From: JALYGK01 sp036259835
Lineage (GTDB): Bacteria; Actinomycetota; UBA4738
DNA length: 27,460 nucleotides
Assembly: GCA_036259835.1 (NCBI GenBank)
Contig: DATABA010000014.1
Coordinates: 1 to 27,460 of the forward strand
Reading direction: 5' to 3'
The position numbers and the translations under genes are program-made. The number at the start of each line of letters is the position of its first letter. Position 1 is the first letter of the stretch. Below the pieces are notes generated by a model, which saw only the letters and a list, made by a program, of their open reading frames with translations, did no database searches and was not told the origin of the DNA. This document shows positions 13,817-20,704 of the stretch, piece after piece.

Positions 13817-13849
13817 CACGACGCCCAGAGACCGGAAGGACGAGCTGAC

Positions 13850-14272
13850 GTGGCACGGACGGACACCGCCGAGTTGCTTTCCAGGGTGCCGATCTTCTCG
13901 GAGCTTTCGAAGAAGGAGCTCCGGGGGATCGCCGGGGCCGTCAAGGAAGTGACGCATGAGCAGGGCTCGGTTCTGGCGCGTGAAGGTGAATCCGGAATCG
14001 GGTTCTTTCTCATCGTCGACGGCACGGCTCGGGCAGAGGTCGGCGGTCAGACTCGAACTCGGATGGGTCCGGGTGATTTCTTCGGCGAGATCTCCTTGCT
14101 GGACGGTGGACCTCGAACGGCCACAGTGGTCGCGGAGACCCCGCTGACGACGCTCGGCCTCACGCAATGGGTGTTCAAGACCCTGATCGAAAACAACCCC
14201 TCCATCGCTTCGAAGTTGCTGAAGGTGATGGCCGCCAGGCTTCGCGCCTCGTCGAAAGACCCGACCCAGTAG
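13850..14272 (+). CDS. Cyclic nucleotide-binding domain protein (Crp-type, no HTH)
   Basis: A 140-residue protein made of a single cNMP-binding jelly roll. LLSRVPIFSELSKKELRGIA opens the domain, GFFLIVDGTARAEVGG is the beta-barrel centre, and PGDFFGEISLLDGGPRTATVVA is the phosphate-binding cassette with the Gly-Glu and Arg expected for cAMP contact. The C-terminal helix ends in SSKDPTQ and no helix-turn-helix follows, so it cannot be a Crp-type DNA binder by itself; it may act through a partner. GTG 13850 follows GGAAGGACG. The LLM oxidoreductase begins 13 bp later, suggesting one transcript. Confidence 0.87.
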   Translation: MARTDTAELLSRVPIFSELSKKELRGIAGAVKEVTHEQGSVLAREGESGIGFFLIVDGTARAEVGGQTRTRMGPGDFFGEISLLDGGPRTATVVAETPLTTLGLTQWVFKTLIENNPSIASKLLKVMAARLRASSKDPTQ

Positions 14273-14285
14273 CGCTGGGACGGCC

Positions 14286-15284
14286 GTGGATCTCGGAGTC
14301 GTCGTGGGGGGCGATCTTCGGGAGCAGGCTTCACTCGCTCGCAGGGTCGAGGAGGCGGGATACGAAAGCGTTTGGGTGGCGGAGACGGCACGGTCCGCCT
14401 ACGTACAAGCGGCGGTGGCGTGCGCGGCCACCTCCACGGTGATGGTCGGGACGAACATCGCGCTCGCGTTCCCCCGAAGCCCGACCATCACGGCAATGAC
14501 CGCGCGCGACCTGGCGGAGCTGTCGGCCGGGCGGTTCATCCTCGGGTTGGGGACCCAGGTGAAGCGTGTCAATGAGGAGCGGTTTTCGGTCCCGTTCGAG
14601 CATCCGGCGCCCAAGATCGCCGAGGCGATCGAGGTGATCCGCCGCGTCTGGGACTCCTTCGGGGGCACCTCGCCCGCTCATCGTGGCCGGTTCTACAACG
14701 TGACCATGGCACCGTTTCCGGGCGCGTCGCCGCCCGCCCAACCGATTCCGATCTACCTCGCAGCAGTGAACGTGCGGATGGCCGAAACGGCCGGGAGGTC
14801 CGCGCAAGGCGTTCTGGGCCATCCGATGACCTGTCCGGACTACGTTCGGGAGGTCCTGAGACTGGCGGTTGAAAAGGGAGCGCGCGAAGCGGGGCGGGAT
14901 CCTCGAGAGGTGAACGTGACCACCGGCGTCATCGTGCAAGTGGCCAAGGATCGAGAGGAAGCCCGTCGAGAGGCGGCACTGCAGATCGGTTTCTACGCCA
15001 CCACCAGGACGTACCGGCCAGTCCTGGCCCGCTACGGGTTCGACGACCTCGTTCAGCCGCTCCGGGAAGCGTTCGGCCGGGGCGATCTCGCTGGCATGGC
15101 CGAGCTTTCTCTGCCGATGGTCGACACGCTCGCCATCGCGGGTGACCCGGACGAGTGCCGGGAACGGGTCGCGGCTTTCGACGGCGTCGCGGATCGAGTG
15201 GTCCTCGGTGGCGCATGGGTGGGACCGCAGGACCGGGTGGCGGAGAACCACAGGACGCTCGTGGAGACGTTCCGACGCTCGTGA
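14286..15284 (+). CDS. LLM class (probably F420-dependent) oxidoreductase
   Basis: A 332-residue TIM-barrel of the luciferase-like monooxygenase superfamily. The N terminus MDLGVVVGGDL, the ESVWVAET stretch, the GTNIALAFPRSP strand and LSAGRFILGLGTQVK are typical of actinobacterial F420-dependent members. The family reduces or oxidises diverse substrates using F420H2, or FMN in some cases. I cannot tell the cofactor for certain. GTG 14286 lies 13 bp after the cNMP-domain gene. The C-terminal part (AGDPDECRERVAAFDGVADR) is the usual family ending. A G+C hairpin follows before the convergent ftsH. Confidence 0.88.
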   Translation: MDLGVVVGGDLREQASLARRVEEAGYESVWVAETARSAYVQAAVACAATSTVMVGTNIALAFPRSPTITAMTARDLAELSAGRFILGLGTQVKRVNEERFSVPFEHPAPKIAEAIEVIRRVWDSFGGTSPAHRGRFYNVTMAPFPGASPPAQPIPIYLAAVNVRMAETAGRSAQGVLGHPMTCPDYVREVLRLAVEKGAREAGRDPREVNVTTGVIVQVAKDREEARREAALQIGFYATTRTYRPVLARYGFDDLVQPLREAFGRGDLAGMAELSLPMVDTLAIAGDPDECRERVAAFDGVADRVVLGGAWVGPQDRVAENHRTLVETFRRS

Positions 15285-15312
15285 TGACGACTCACGCGGT
15301 GGGCACGCCGCT

Positions 15313-15329
15313 CCCCGGCCGAGCCGGGG
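15313..15329. terminator. Hairpin between convergent LLM and ftsH genes
   Basis: CCCCGGC (15313-15319) and GCCGGGG (15323-15329) form a 7-bp G+C stem with a CGA loop. There is no T-run. It lies in the 74-bp gap between the two convergent genes and could act on both strands. Confidence 0.5.
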
Positions 15330-15358
15330 GCGAACGGGAAACTCGGTGACCGCCGCGG

Positions 15359-17380
15359 TTACTTCTGAACCGGCGGTATCTCCTGGGTCTCGGCTGCCCT
15401 CGAGGGAATGATCGCGGGACCGGCCGGGGCTTTATCGGCTGCCTGCTGCCCGTTTCGCTTCTCGGCGGTCTCGCGCTCCAGCTGCTCCTTGCTCGGGATG
15501 GGCTCTTCCCCGTCGGCGTAGCGGCGTAGTTCCTTCCCCTCGATCACCTCACGCTCGATCAGCACTCTCGACAGCTGCTCCAGCAGCTCCCGCTCGTTTT
15601 CCAGGATGCCGCGGGCGCGTTCCCGGGCCTCCTTCAGGAGCCTCGCGACCTCCTCGTCCACCACACGGGCGGTTTCCTCGGAGATCTCCGGGCGCTCTCC
15701 GGGGAACAGCGGTCGCCCGTTCGGGTTTCGGAACCCGTCCTGGGACAGCGAGATCGGACCAATCCTCGGGCTCATTCCGTAATCGGCGATCATCGCCCGG
15801 GCAATCTCCGTGGCCTGCCGAAGGTCATCCTGCGCCCCGGTGGAGATGCTCCCGAACATGATCTCCTCGGCGGCCCGGCCGCCGAGCGCGAAGGCAAGCC
15901 GGTCCAGGAGCTCGGGTTCGGTCATGATGTACCGGTCCTCGAGAGGCCTGGTCATTGTGATCCCGAGGGCGGCGGCGCCTCTCGGGATGATCGTCACCCG
16001 GTGCACCGGGTCGATGTTCTTCAGCCGAAGGGCCACAAGCGCGTGCCCCATCTCGTGGGCCGCCACTCGGACCTTTTCCTTCTCCGAGATCATTCTGCTC
16101 TTTCGCTCCAAGCCAGCGACCACTCGGTCGATGGCCTCCTCTAGCTCGTCCATGCCGACCAGGTTCTTCTCTCGACGCGCCGCGAGCAGGGCCGCCTCGT
16201 TGATCACGTTTGCTAGGTCGGCGCCGGTGAACCCGGGCGTCCTCGAAGCGATCAGTCGAAGGTCCGCCGAGGGGTCGATAGCCACGCCACGGGCGTGAAC
16301 CTTGAGAATTGCCTCGCGTCCGCGAAGGTCGGGCCGGTCCACCACGACCTGACGGTCGAACCTGCCGGGTCGGAGTAGGGCGGCATCCAGCACGTCCGGG
16401 CGGTTGGTGGCCGCCATGATGATCACGCCCTTTGAACTGTCGAAGCCATCCATCTCGACCAGCAGCTGGTTGAGCGTCTGCTCTCGCTCGTCGTGCGAGC
16501 CGAGCGATCCGCCCAGCGCTCCGGCGCGGGACTTCCCGATGGTGTCGAGCTCGTCCAAGAAGACCAGACACGGCGCGCGGTCCTTCGCCTGGCTGAACAG
16601 CTCGCGGACGCGGGCTGCACCCAGGCCCACGAACATCTCCACGAATTCCGAGCCCGACATGTAGAAGAACGGCACACCGGCCTCACCGGCCACCGCTCGC
16701 GCGAGCAATGTCTTTCCGCATCCAGGAGGTCCAAGGAGCAGGACGCCCTTGGGAATCCGTCCGCCGAGTCGCTGATACTTCTTCGGATTGCTGAGGAACT
16801 CAACGATCTCCTTGAGCTCCTCCACCGCCTCGTCCAGCCCCGCGACGTCGGCGAAATTCGTCTTCATCTCCTTGCGGTCGTAGATCTTCACGCGGTTCTT
16901 GCCGAGATTGAGCGCGGTGGCCGCGCCTCCGCCGGCCATTCGCCGGAACAGGAAGATGTAGATGGCCGCGATCAGGACGAACGGCAGGATCCATTGGAAG
17001 AGGAAGGAGAACAGCGCGCTCGGTTGTTCTCCGGTGACCTTGACGTTTTGGTCCGCGAGCTGCCTCACCAGGGTGGTCGGGTCGTAGTTCGGGGGGAGCG
17101 TCGCTGTGAGCTGATTACCGTTCCGCAGCTTCCAAGCGAGGGAGCTGCCCGAGATCGAAACCTCCGTGACCTGACCGGCCCGAAGGTTGGTGAAGAACTG
17201 GTTCAGGTCAACCTTCTGCGTGCTCCTCCCGGCGAGGTTCTGAAACAGGAACAGCACGACCAGCGCGCCGAGCAAGTAGATGAGGAAAAAGCGCCTGGGG
17301 CTTCGTTGCCCTTGCCCCGAGCCGCCGAGGTCGAACCCCTGCCACCGCCCCCGGCGATCGTCTTTGTCTTTGTCTGCCAT
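15359..17380 (-). CDS. ftsH: ATP-dependent zinc metalloprotease FtsH
   Basis: A 673-residue membrane AAA+ protease. Helices are at about 31-50 and 122-146, with the periplasmic FtsH_ext domain between. Walker A is GPPGCGKT (217-224; Cys replaces the usual Thr), Walker B is VFLDELD (273-279), the second region of homology has ATNRPDVLDAALLRPGRFD, and the zinc site is HEMGH (442-446; usual form HEAGH) with Asp519 as the likely third ligand. It degrades misfolded membrane and short-lived cytosolic proteins. ATG 17380 is preferred to 17401 since GAAGGG sits at the right distance upstream. It diverges from sigR; see the candidate SigR-type promoter. Confidence 0.96.
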   Translation of the reverse strand: MADKDKDDRRGRWQGFDLGGSGQGQRSPRRFFLIYLLGALVVLFLFQNLAGRSTQKVDLNQFFTNLRAGQVTEVSISGSSLAWKLRNGNQLTATLPPNYDPTTLVRQLADQNVKVTGEQPSALFSFLFQWILPFVLIAAIYIFLFRRMAGGGAATALNLGKNRVKIYDRKEMKTNFADVAGLDEAVEELKEIVEFLSNPKKYQRLGGRIPKGVLLLGPPGCGKTLLARAVAGEAGVPFFYMSGSEFVEMFVGLGAARVRELFSQAKDRAPCLVFLDELDTIGKSRAGALGGSLGSHDEREQTLNQLLVEMDGFDSSKGVIIMAATNRPDVLDAALLRPGRFDRQVVVDRPDLRGREAILKVHARGVAIDPSADLRLIASRTPGFTGADLANVINEAALLAARREKNLVGMDELEEAIDRVVAGLERKSRMISEKEKVRVAAHEMGHALVALRLKNIDPVHRVTIIPRGAAALGITMTRPLEDRYIMTEPELLDRLAFALGGRAAEEIMFGSISTGAQDDLRQATEIARAMIADYGMSPRIGPISLSQDGFRNPNGRPLFPGERPEISEETARVVDEEVARLLKEARERARGILENERELLEQLSRVLIEREVIEGKELRRYADGEEPIPSKEQLERETAEKRNGQQAADKAPAGPAIIPSRAAETQEIPPVQK

Positions 17381-17405
17381 CGAATACCCTTCTCGGCCCA
17401 TTGCG

Positions 17406-17433
17406 GACCGTTCGTACTACGGTACATCTTCCC
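17406..17433 (-). promoter_or_regulatory. Candidate SigR-type promoter of ftsH
   Basis: On the minus strand GGGAAG (17428-17433), 19 bp of spacer, then GTC (17406-17408). The known SigR/SigH consensus is GGAAT-N18/19-GTT; one base differs in each box. The start point would be near 17397-17400, leaving a short leader with the ftsH ribosome binding site. The neighbouring sigR gene makes this plausible, but the match is imperfect. Confidence 0.35.
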
Positions 17434-17478
17434 ACCCATACCTCCGAAGGGCCCGGCGCGCGGGGTGACACCAGGCAC

Positions 17479-17484
17479 TAGCAT
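17479..17484 (+). promoter_or_regulatory. Candidate -10 box for sigR
   Basis: TAGCAT, 4 bp before GTG 17489 and 10 bp before ATG 17495. No ribosome binding site is visible, so a leaderless or nearly leaderless message is likely. No -35 of TTGACA type is at normal spacing. Confidence 0.35.
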
Positions 17485-17494
17485 CGCGGTGTCA

Positions 17495-18070
17495 ATGAGC
17501 ACGGAAACCAGCGAGCGAGACCTTCGATCACGGTTCGAAGCGGAGGCCCTTCCGCTCCTTTCGAACCTGTATACGGCGGCGTATCGCCTCACGCGCAATG
17601 CGGCGGATGCGGAGGACCTGGTCCAGGAGACCTTTCTCCGCGCTTACCGGGGGTTTCATCAGTTCGAGCCCGGTACGAACCTCAAGGCGTGGCTGTACCG
17701 AATCCTTACGAATACCTTCATCAACAGCTACCGGAAGAAGCAGCGGGAGCCGCAGACCGTCTCGGACGACGAGGTGGAGGACTGGTACCTGTACTCCAAG
17801 ATGGCCGAGGACGGCTCCGAGCCCTCCGCAGAGGCGTCGGTCCTTGAATCCCTCCCCGACGAGGACGTCCAGGACGCGCTCTCTTCGCTACCGGAGCCGT
17901 TCAGGATCGCCGTCCTGCTGGCCGACGTGGAGGGGTTCAGCTACAAGGAGATTGCCGAGATCACAGGAGTTCCTATCGGGACGGTCATGTCGCGGCTGCA
18001 CCGAGGAAGAAGAGCGCTGGAAAAGCGGTTATGGAATGTCGTTAGGGAGCGAGGCCTTGTCAGAGATTAG
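17495..18070 (+). CDS. sigR: SigR/SigH-type ECF sigma factor
   Basis: A 191-residue group IV sigma factor. Region 2 is at about 20-85, with the 2.2 core DAEDLVQETFLRAYRGF and the very conserved stretch NLKAWLYRILTNTFINSYRK shared with Streptomyces SigR. Region 4 is at about 125-180 with the helix-turn-helix SYKEIAEITGVPIGTVMSRL. SigR directs thiol-oxidative stress genes. The start is ATG 17495, with GTG 17489 in frame as an alternative; the open frame further upstream is only the shadow of ftsH. The anti-sigma gene overlaps its 3' end, the normal arrangement. ftsH diverges from it across about 110 bp. Confidence 0.92.
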   Translation: MSTETSERDLRSRFEAEALPLLSNLYTAAYRLTRNAADAEDLVQETFLRAYRGFHQFEPGTNLKAWLYRILTNTFINSYRKKQREPQTVSDDEVEDWYLYSKMAEDGSEPSAEASVLESLPDEDVQDALSSLPEPFRIAVLLADVEGFSYKEIAEITGVPIGTVMSRLHRGRRALEKRLWNVVRERGLVRD

Positions 18071-18296
18071 CTGCGACGAAGTGCTGGCCGAGATCGAGCA
18101 TTTCCTTCACGGGGAGCTCGATTCCAGCAAGGCCGCCCATCTCGCTGTGCACCTCGCCGAGTGCGGGCCGTGCCTGGAGCGCGCCGAATTCACTCGGACG
18201 CTCAAAATGGTCATCCGGACCAAATGCCGCTCCGAGGCGCCCGAGCACCTCAGCGTCAGGATCCAGGAAGCGCTCCGAAGAGAGTCGTTCCACTAG
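18057..18296 (+). CDS. rsrA: RsrA-like redox zinc anti-sigma factor
   Basis: A 79-residue zinc anti-sigma (ZAS) protein. The ligands H32-x3-C36-x2-C39 are present with an upstream Cys6 and a downstream Cys57, matching the RsrA pattern in which zinc release and a disulfide free the sigma factor under oxidation. RsrA has two adjacent Cys near the C-terminal site; only one is here. TTG 18057 is chosen because GGGAG lies 8 nt upstream; ATG 18036 in the same frame is the alternative and would add 7 residues. Either way it overlaps the sigma gene, so the two are translationally coupled. Confidence 0.86.
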   Translation: MSEISCDEVLAEIEHFLHGELDSSKAAHLAVHLAECGPCLERAEFTRTLKMVIRTKCRSEAPEHLSVRIQEALRRESFH

Positions 18297-18301
18297 GCCG
18301 C

Positions 18302-18315
18302 CCGCCGTTTGGCGG
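18302..18315 (+). terminator. Short hairpin after rsrA
   Basis: CCGCC (18302-18306) and GGCGG (18311-18315) with a GTTT loop, 6 bp after the rsrA stop. Only 5 bp and no T-run, so it is a weak candidate. Confidence 0.25.
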
Positions 18316-18420
18316 AGGGTCGCCACCACTTCTCCACATCTGTTTGTCTCGCCACAAAAACCGCGGCTCGGCCGGAATCGAATATCTGGTTGGAGGGGGG
18401 TCCGACGCGCCCCCACGGCG

Positions 18421-18630
18421 ATGAAGGGAAGCCGCCCAGGAAAGCGCCCAAATCCTTCCCCGACCTCCGGGGGAGGGCGAAGCTGCTCGGCGCCAGGCTG
18501 CTCGACGCGCCTTTCGATCTACAACCTCGGGTCCACGTGCTGGCAGCACGCCGCTCTCAACTTCCCGAACTACCGCGGGAAGCGTCTCCGCCGTGGCGAC
18601 GGGGAGGAGTGGGACGCGGCAGCCAGCTAG
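18421..18630 (+). CDS. Small Cys-rich putative zinc-binding protein
   Basis: A 69-residue basic protein with the motif C22-x4-C27-x12-C40-x2-H43 (SCSAPGCSTRLSIYNLGSTC is the core, then WQH). This C-P-G-C ... R-LS-YN ... C-W-H pattern is one I associate with small or C-terminal zinc-binding modules in actinobacterial proteins, function unknown. The Pro/Gly/Ser-rich N terminus (1-20) looks disordered. ATG 18421 is the only start in its open frame and has no normal ribosome binding site; a purine run GGAGGGGGG is about 20 bp upstream, inside a possible hairpin. It stands alone between rsrA and hsp20. Coding is likely but not proven. Confidence 0.6.
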   Translation: MKGSRPGKRPNPSPTSGGGRSCSAPGCSTRLSIYNLGSTCWQHAALNFPNYRGKRLRRGDGEEWDAAAS

Positions 18631-18708
18631 GGCTGAGCTGCGAAAACGCACGGACTGGCGGAGCTCGCCCGCTCCTCGCGAAACCTGCCAACGCCGTTAT
18701 CAAGGAAG

Positions 18709-18738
18709 TTGACACCTCAGGGACGTCGGCGCTATATA
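18709..18738 (+). promoter_or_regulatory. hsp20 promoter (housekeeping type)
   Basis: TTGACA (18709-18714), 18 bp of spacer, then TATATA (18733-18738; TATATT at 18735-18740 is an alternative at 20 bp). This is the strongest -35/-10 pair in the window. I find neither a CIRCE nor a HAIR (HspR) repeat next to it, so how heat induction would work is not visible. The 154 bp between the Cys-rich gene and hsp20 hold nothing else clear. Confidence 0.7.
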
Positions 18739-18784
18739 TTTCGACAGGTCAGCCGAGATGACGGTATCGAGGAGGTGAGTGGAC

Positions 18785-19291
18785 ATGCTGACCAGACGGA
18801 GCCCATTGCGGGACCTCTTCACCCTGGAGCGGGAAATGAGCGATCTCACCAACAGGTTCTTCGGGAGCGGCTGGTTCACTCCTCTCGTGAGGGGGACCAA
18901 CGGCCACTCGTGGACTCCCGCGGTGGACGTCTTTTCCCGTGACGGCAACCTCGTGATCAGGGCCGAGCTCCCTGGCATCGACCCCGAGAAGGACGTGGAC
19001 ATCACGATGCAGGACGGGGTCCTCTACATCAGGGGTGAGCGCCGGCACGAGGAGCGCACGGAGCGCGACAACTACTACCGCTTCGAGTCCTCCTACGGCT
19101 CCTTCCAGCGGGCCGTTCCGCTGCCGGAGGGCGTGAAGGAGGAGGAGATCCAGGCTTCGTACCAGAACGGGATCCTGGAGGTTGTGGTTCCGAAGGCGGG
19201 TGAGCTCAGCAGCGCCAAGAAGATCCCCGTCTCCATCGGGACCGGAGCCGACCGCCAGGCTCTCACCACCGAGGGACACAAGACGAACTGA
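18785..19291 (+). CDS. Small heat shock protein, Hsp20 family
   Basis: A 168-residue ATP-independent chaperone. The alpha-crystallin domain spans about 45-145: it opens WTPAVDVFSRDGNLVIRAELPG, continues with VDITMQDGVLYIRGERR, FQRAVPLPEGV, and closes with the A-YQNGILEVVVPK signature. The N-terminal arm (MLTRRSPLRDLFTLEREM) is short and typical. These proteins hold unfolded clients and form oligomers. ATG 18785 is preferred to GTG 18779, since the GGAGG site at 18771-18775 is then 9 nt away. It is monocistronic, with a strong promoter before and a perfect hairpin terminator after. Confidence 0.95.
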   Translation: MLTRRSPLRDLFTLEREMSDLTNRFFGSGWFTPLVRGTNGHSWTPAVDVFSRDGNLVIRAELPGIDPEKDVDITMQDGVLYIRGERRHEERTERDNYYRFESSYGSFQRAVPLPEGVKEEEIQASYQNGILEVVVPKAGELSSAKKIPVSIGTGADRQALTTEGHKTN

Positions 19292-19315
19292 CCTCGGCTG
19301 GCGAAGCAGGAAAGC

Positions 19316-19344
19316 GAAGATGGCCCCCATCGGGGGCCATCTTC
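19316..19344. terminator. Hairpin terminator after hsp20
   Basis: GAAGATGGCCCCC (19316-19328) and its exact complement (19332-19344) form a 13-bp stem with an ATC loop, 25 bp after the stop. The following bases are ATTGCT, so the U-tract is poor, but the stem is long and perfect. Confidence 0.82.
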
Positions 19345-19403
19345 ATTGCTGGTCTGAATCTTCGCCGCGGAGGCCGACCTCGAACAATTAGGCTTCGGAC
19401 CCA

Positions 19404-20192
19404 ATGGCAGATGAACCGACGGACGTGGTCGTCTATGAGACGCGCGGACCGAGTGCGTGGCTCACCATCAACCGGCCGGATCGGCGTAACGCGCTCAATC
19501 CGGAGGTCATCGATGGGCTCTTGACCGGCCTGGAGCGGGCCTCCCGCGACCATGTCAGCTCGGTGGTCCTGACGGGTGCAGGAGACCGAGCGTTTTGCGC
19601 CGGGGCGGACCTCGGGGGAATGGTCCCCGACGCCGGGCGGGTCGGCGAGCATTTTCGGCGAGGTCGCATCGCAGATCTGCTACTCGGGATGATTCGCCAT
19701 CCCAAGCCCGTCGTGGCTCGGGTGAATGGCGTCGCGCTCGCCGGCGGGTTTGGTTTCATGCTCGCCTCGGATCTCGTGGTGGCCGCCGACGACGCCGAGT
19801 TCGGGACCCCTGAGATCAACCTCGGCCTGTGGCCGTTCATGATCAGCGCCGTGATCCGCCGAAACGTTCCTCGCAAGATCGCTCTCGAGATGATGCTTAC
19901 CGGGCGGCGCGTTTCGGCCGTCGAGGCGGAGCGGTGGGGAATGGTGAACCGCGTGGTGCCGCGAGCCGGCCTCGATCGGGCGATCGACGAACTGACCGCG
20001 GAGCTCGCCGGTAAGAGCCCGCTGGTGCTTCGACTCGGCAAGGAGTCCTTCACTCGGTCGGAAGACATGGGACTCGATGAAGCGATGGCCTACCTCAATG
20101 CCATGCTGACCGTCGACTTGGAAAGCGAAGACGTCGCGGAGGGAGTGAGCGCGTTCCTGCAGAAGCGCCGGCCGGATTGGAAAGGCCGATGA
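19404..20192 (+). CDS. Crotonase-fold protein (enoyl-CoA hydratase/isomerase family) 1
   Basis: A 262-residue protein of the crotonase family acting on acyl-CoA thioesters. The oxyanion hole is formed by FCAGADLGG (64-72) and the region ALAGGFGF (111-118). Compared with rat enoyl-CoA hydratase, the Glu144 position is Gly117, while Glu164 is kept (Glu137 in GTPEINLG). A classical hydratase needs both, so this is more likely an isomerase or another crotonase reaction. ATG 19404 has no ribosome binding site, but TAGGCT (19389-19394) 9 bp upstream could give a leaderless message. The next gene overlaps its stop by 4 bp (ATGA). Confidence 0.9.
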   Translation: MADEPTDVVVYETRGPSAWLTINRPDRRNALNPEVIDGLLTGLERASRDHVSSVVLTGAGDRAFCAGADLGGMVPDAGRVGEHFRRGRIADLLLGMIRHPKPVVARVNGVALAGGFGFMLASDLVVAADDAEFGTPEINLGLWPFMISAVIRRNVPRKIALEMMLTGRRVSAVEAERWGMVNRVVPRAGLDRAIDELTAELAGKSPLVLRLGKESFTRSEDMGLDEAMAYLNAMLTVDLESEDVAEGVSAFLQKRRPDWKGR

Positions 20193-20623
20193 ACGGACGA
20201 TTCGTCATCCCCAGCAGAGGAGGCCGTTTCGTCGCATACGGGCTCCTCGGGTGGTGCGCCGAGGTGATCTTCACGGGCCTCCACGACTTCATTCGCCATC
20301 GCGACAAGCGATTGCCCTCGAGAACCAGCATCTGGATGTTCCCGGTCTACGGCTTGATGGCGCCGCTCTACGAACCGCTCCACGACGCGCTTCGGGACCG
20401 TGGTGTGGCCGTTCGCGCGGCTGCCTACGGCGCCGGGTTCCTCGCCGTCGAGTACACGTCGGGCGTCTTTTTCCGGCGGGTCCTCGGAGATGCCCCCTGG
20501 GACTATTCCTACGCCAAGCGTCACGTCAAGGGCCTGATCCGACCCGACTACTTTCCGCTGTGGGCGGGGGCGGGGCTGGCGATGGAGCGCGTTCACGACG
20601 TCTTGGCCGGACGCACCTCCTGA
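20189..20623 (+). CDS. Putative ABC-transporter type IV permease-like membrane protein
   Basis: A 144-residue membrane protein resembling the ABC_trans_CmpB family (putative ABC-transporter type IV), with the typical opening YGLLGWCAEVIFTGL and the motif SIWMFPVYGLMAPLYEPLH. Three or four helices are predicted. The family name does not mean a proven transporter, and no ATPase subunit is nearby. ATG 20189 overlaps the stop of the crotonase gene and has GGAAAGG at 20179-20185; the open frame reaching TTG 20177 is not needed. What a membrane protein does in this acyl-CoA cluster is unclear. Confidence 0.72.
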   Translation: MNGRFVIPSRGGRFVAYGLLGWCAEVIFTGLHDFIRHRDKRLPSRTSIWMFPVYGLMAPLYEPLHDALRDRGVAVRAAAYGAGFLAVEYTSGVFFRRVLGDAPWDYSYAKRHVKGLIRPDYFPLWAGAGLAMERVHDVLAGRTS

Positions 20624-20663
20624 TCCGAGATACAGTTCGAACGAAGCGAGCCCGGGCAGGCAT

Positions 20664-20679
20664 CGGGAGTGGGCTCCCG
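20664..20679 (+). other. Small leader hairpin before the carboxyltransferase gene
   Basis: CGGGAG (20664-20669) and CTCCCG (20674-20679) with a TGGG loop, about 14 bp before the AGGAGG ribosome binding site. A TACAGT box at 20631-20636 could start the transcript here. No known riboswitch is recognised. Confidence 0.25.
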
Positions 20680-20704
20680 GCGAAGGGCTTCCAGGAGGTC
20701 CACC

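Noticed and set aside
16493..17494. Long N-terminal extension of the sigma factor frame
   Set aside because: The extension is antisense to ftsH and has shadow composition. Sigma homology begins at ATG 17495.
18640..18785. CIRCE or HAIR (HspR) repeat before hsp20
   Set aside because: I looked for the TTAGCACTC/GAGTGCTAA and CTTGAGT-N7-ACTCAAG types and found neither; only a housekeeping-type promoter is clear.
20635..20642. GTTCGAAC as a second LexA site before the carboxyltransferase
   Set aside because: It is an 8-bp palindrome without the CGAAC-N4-GTTCG spacing, so it does not fit LexA.
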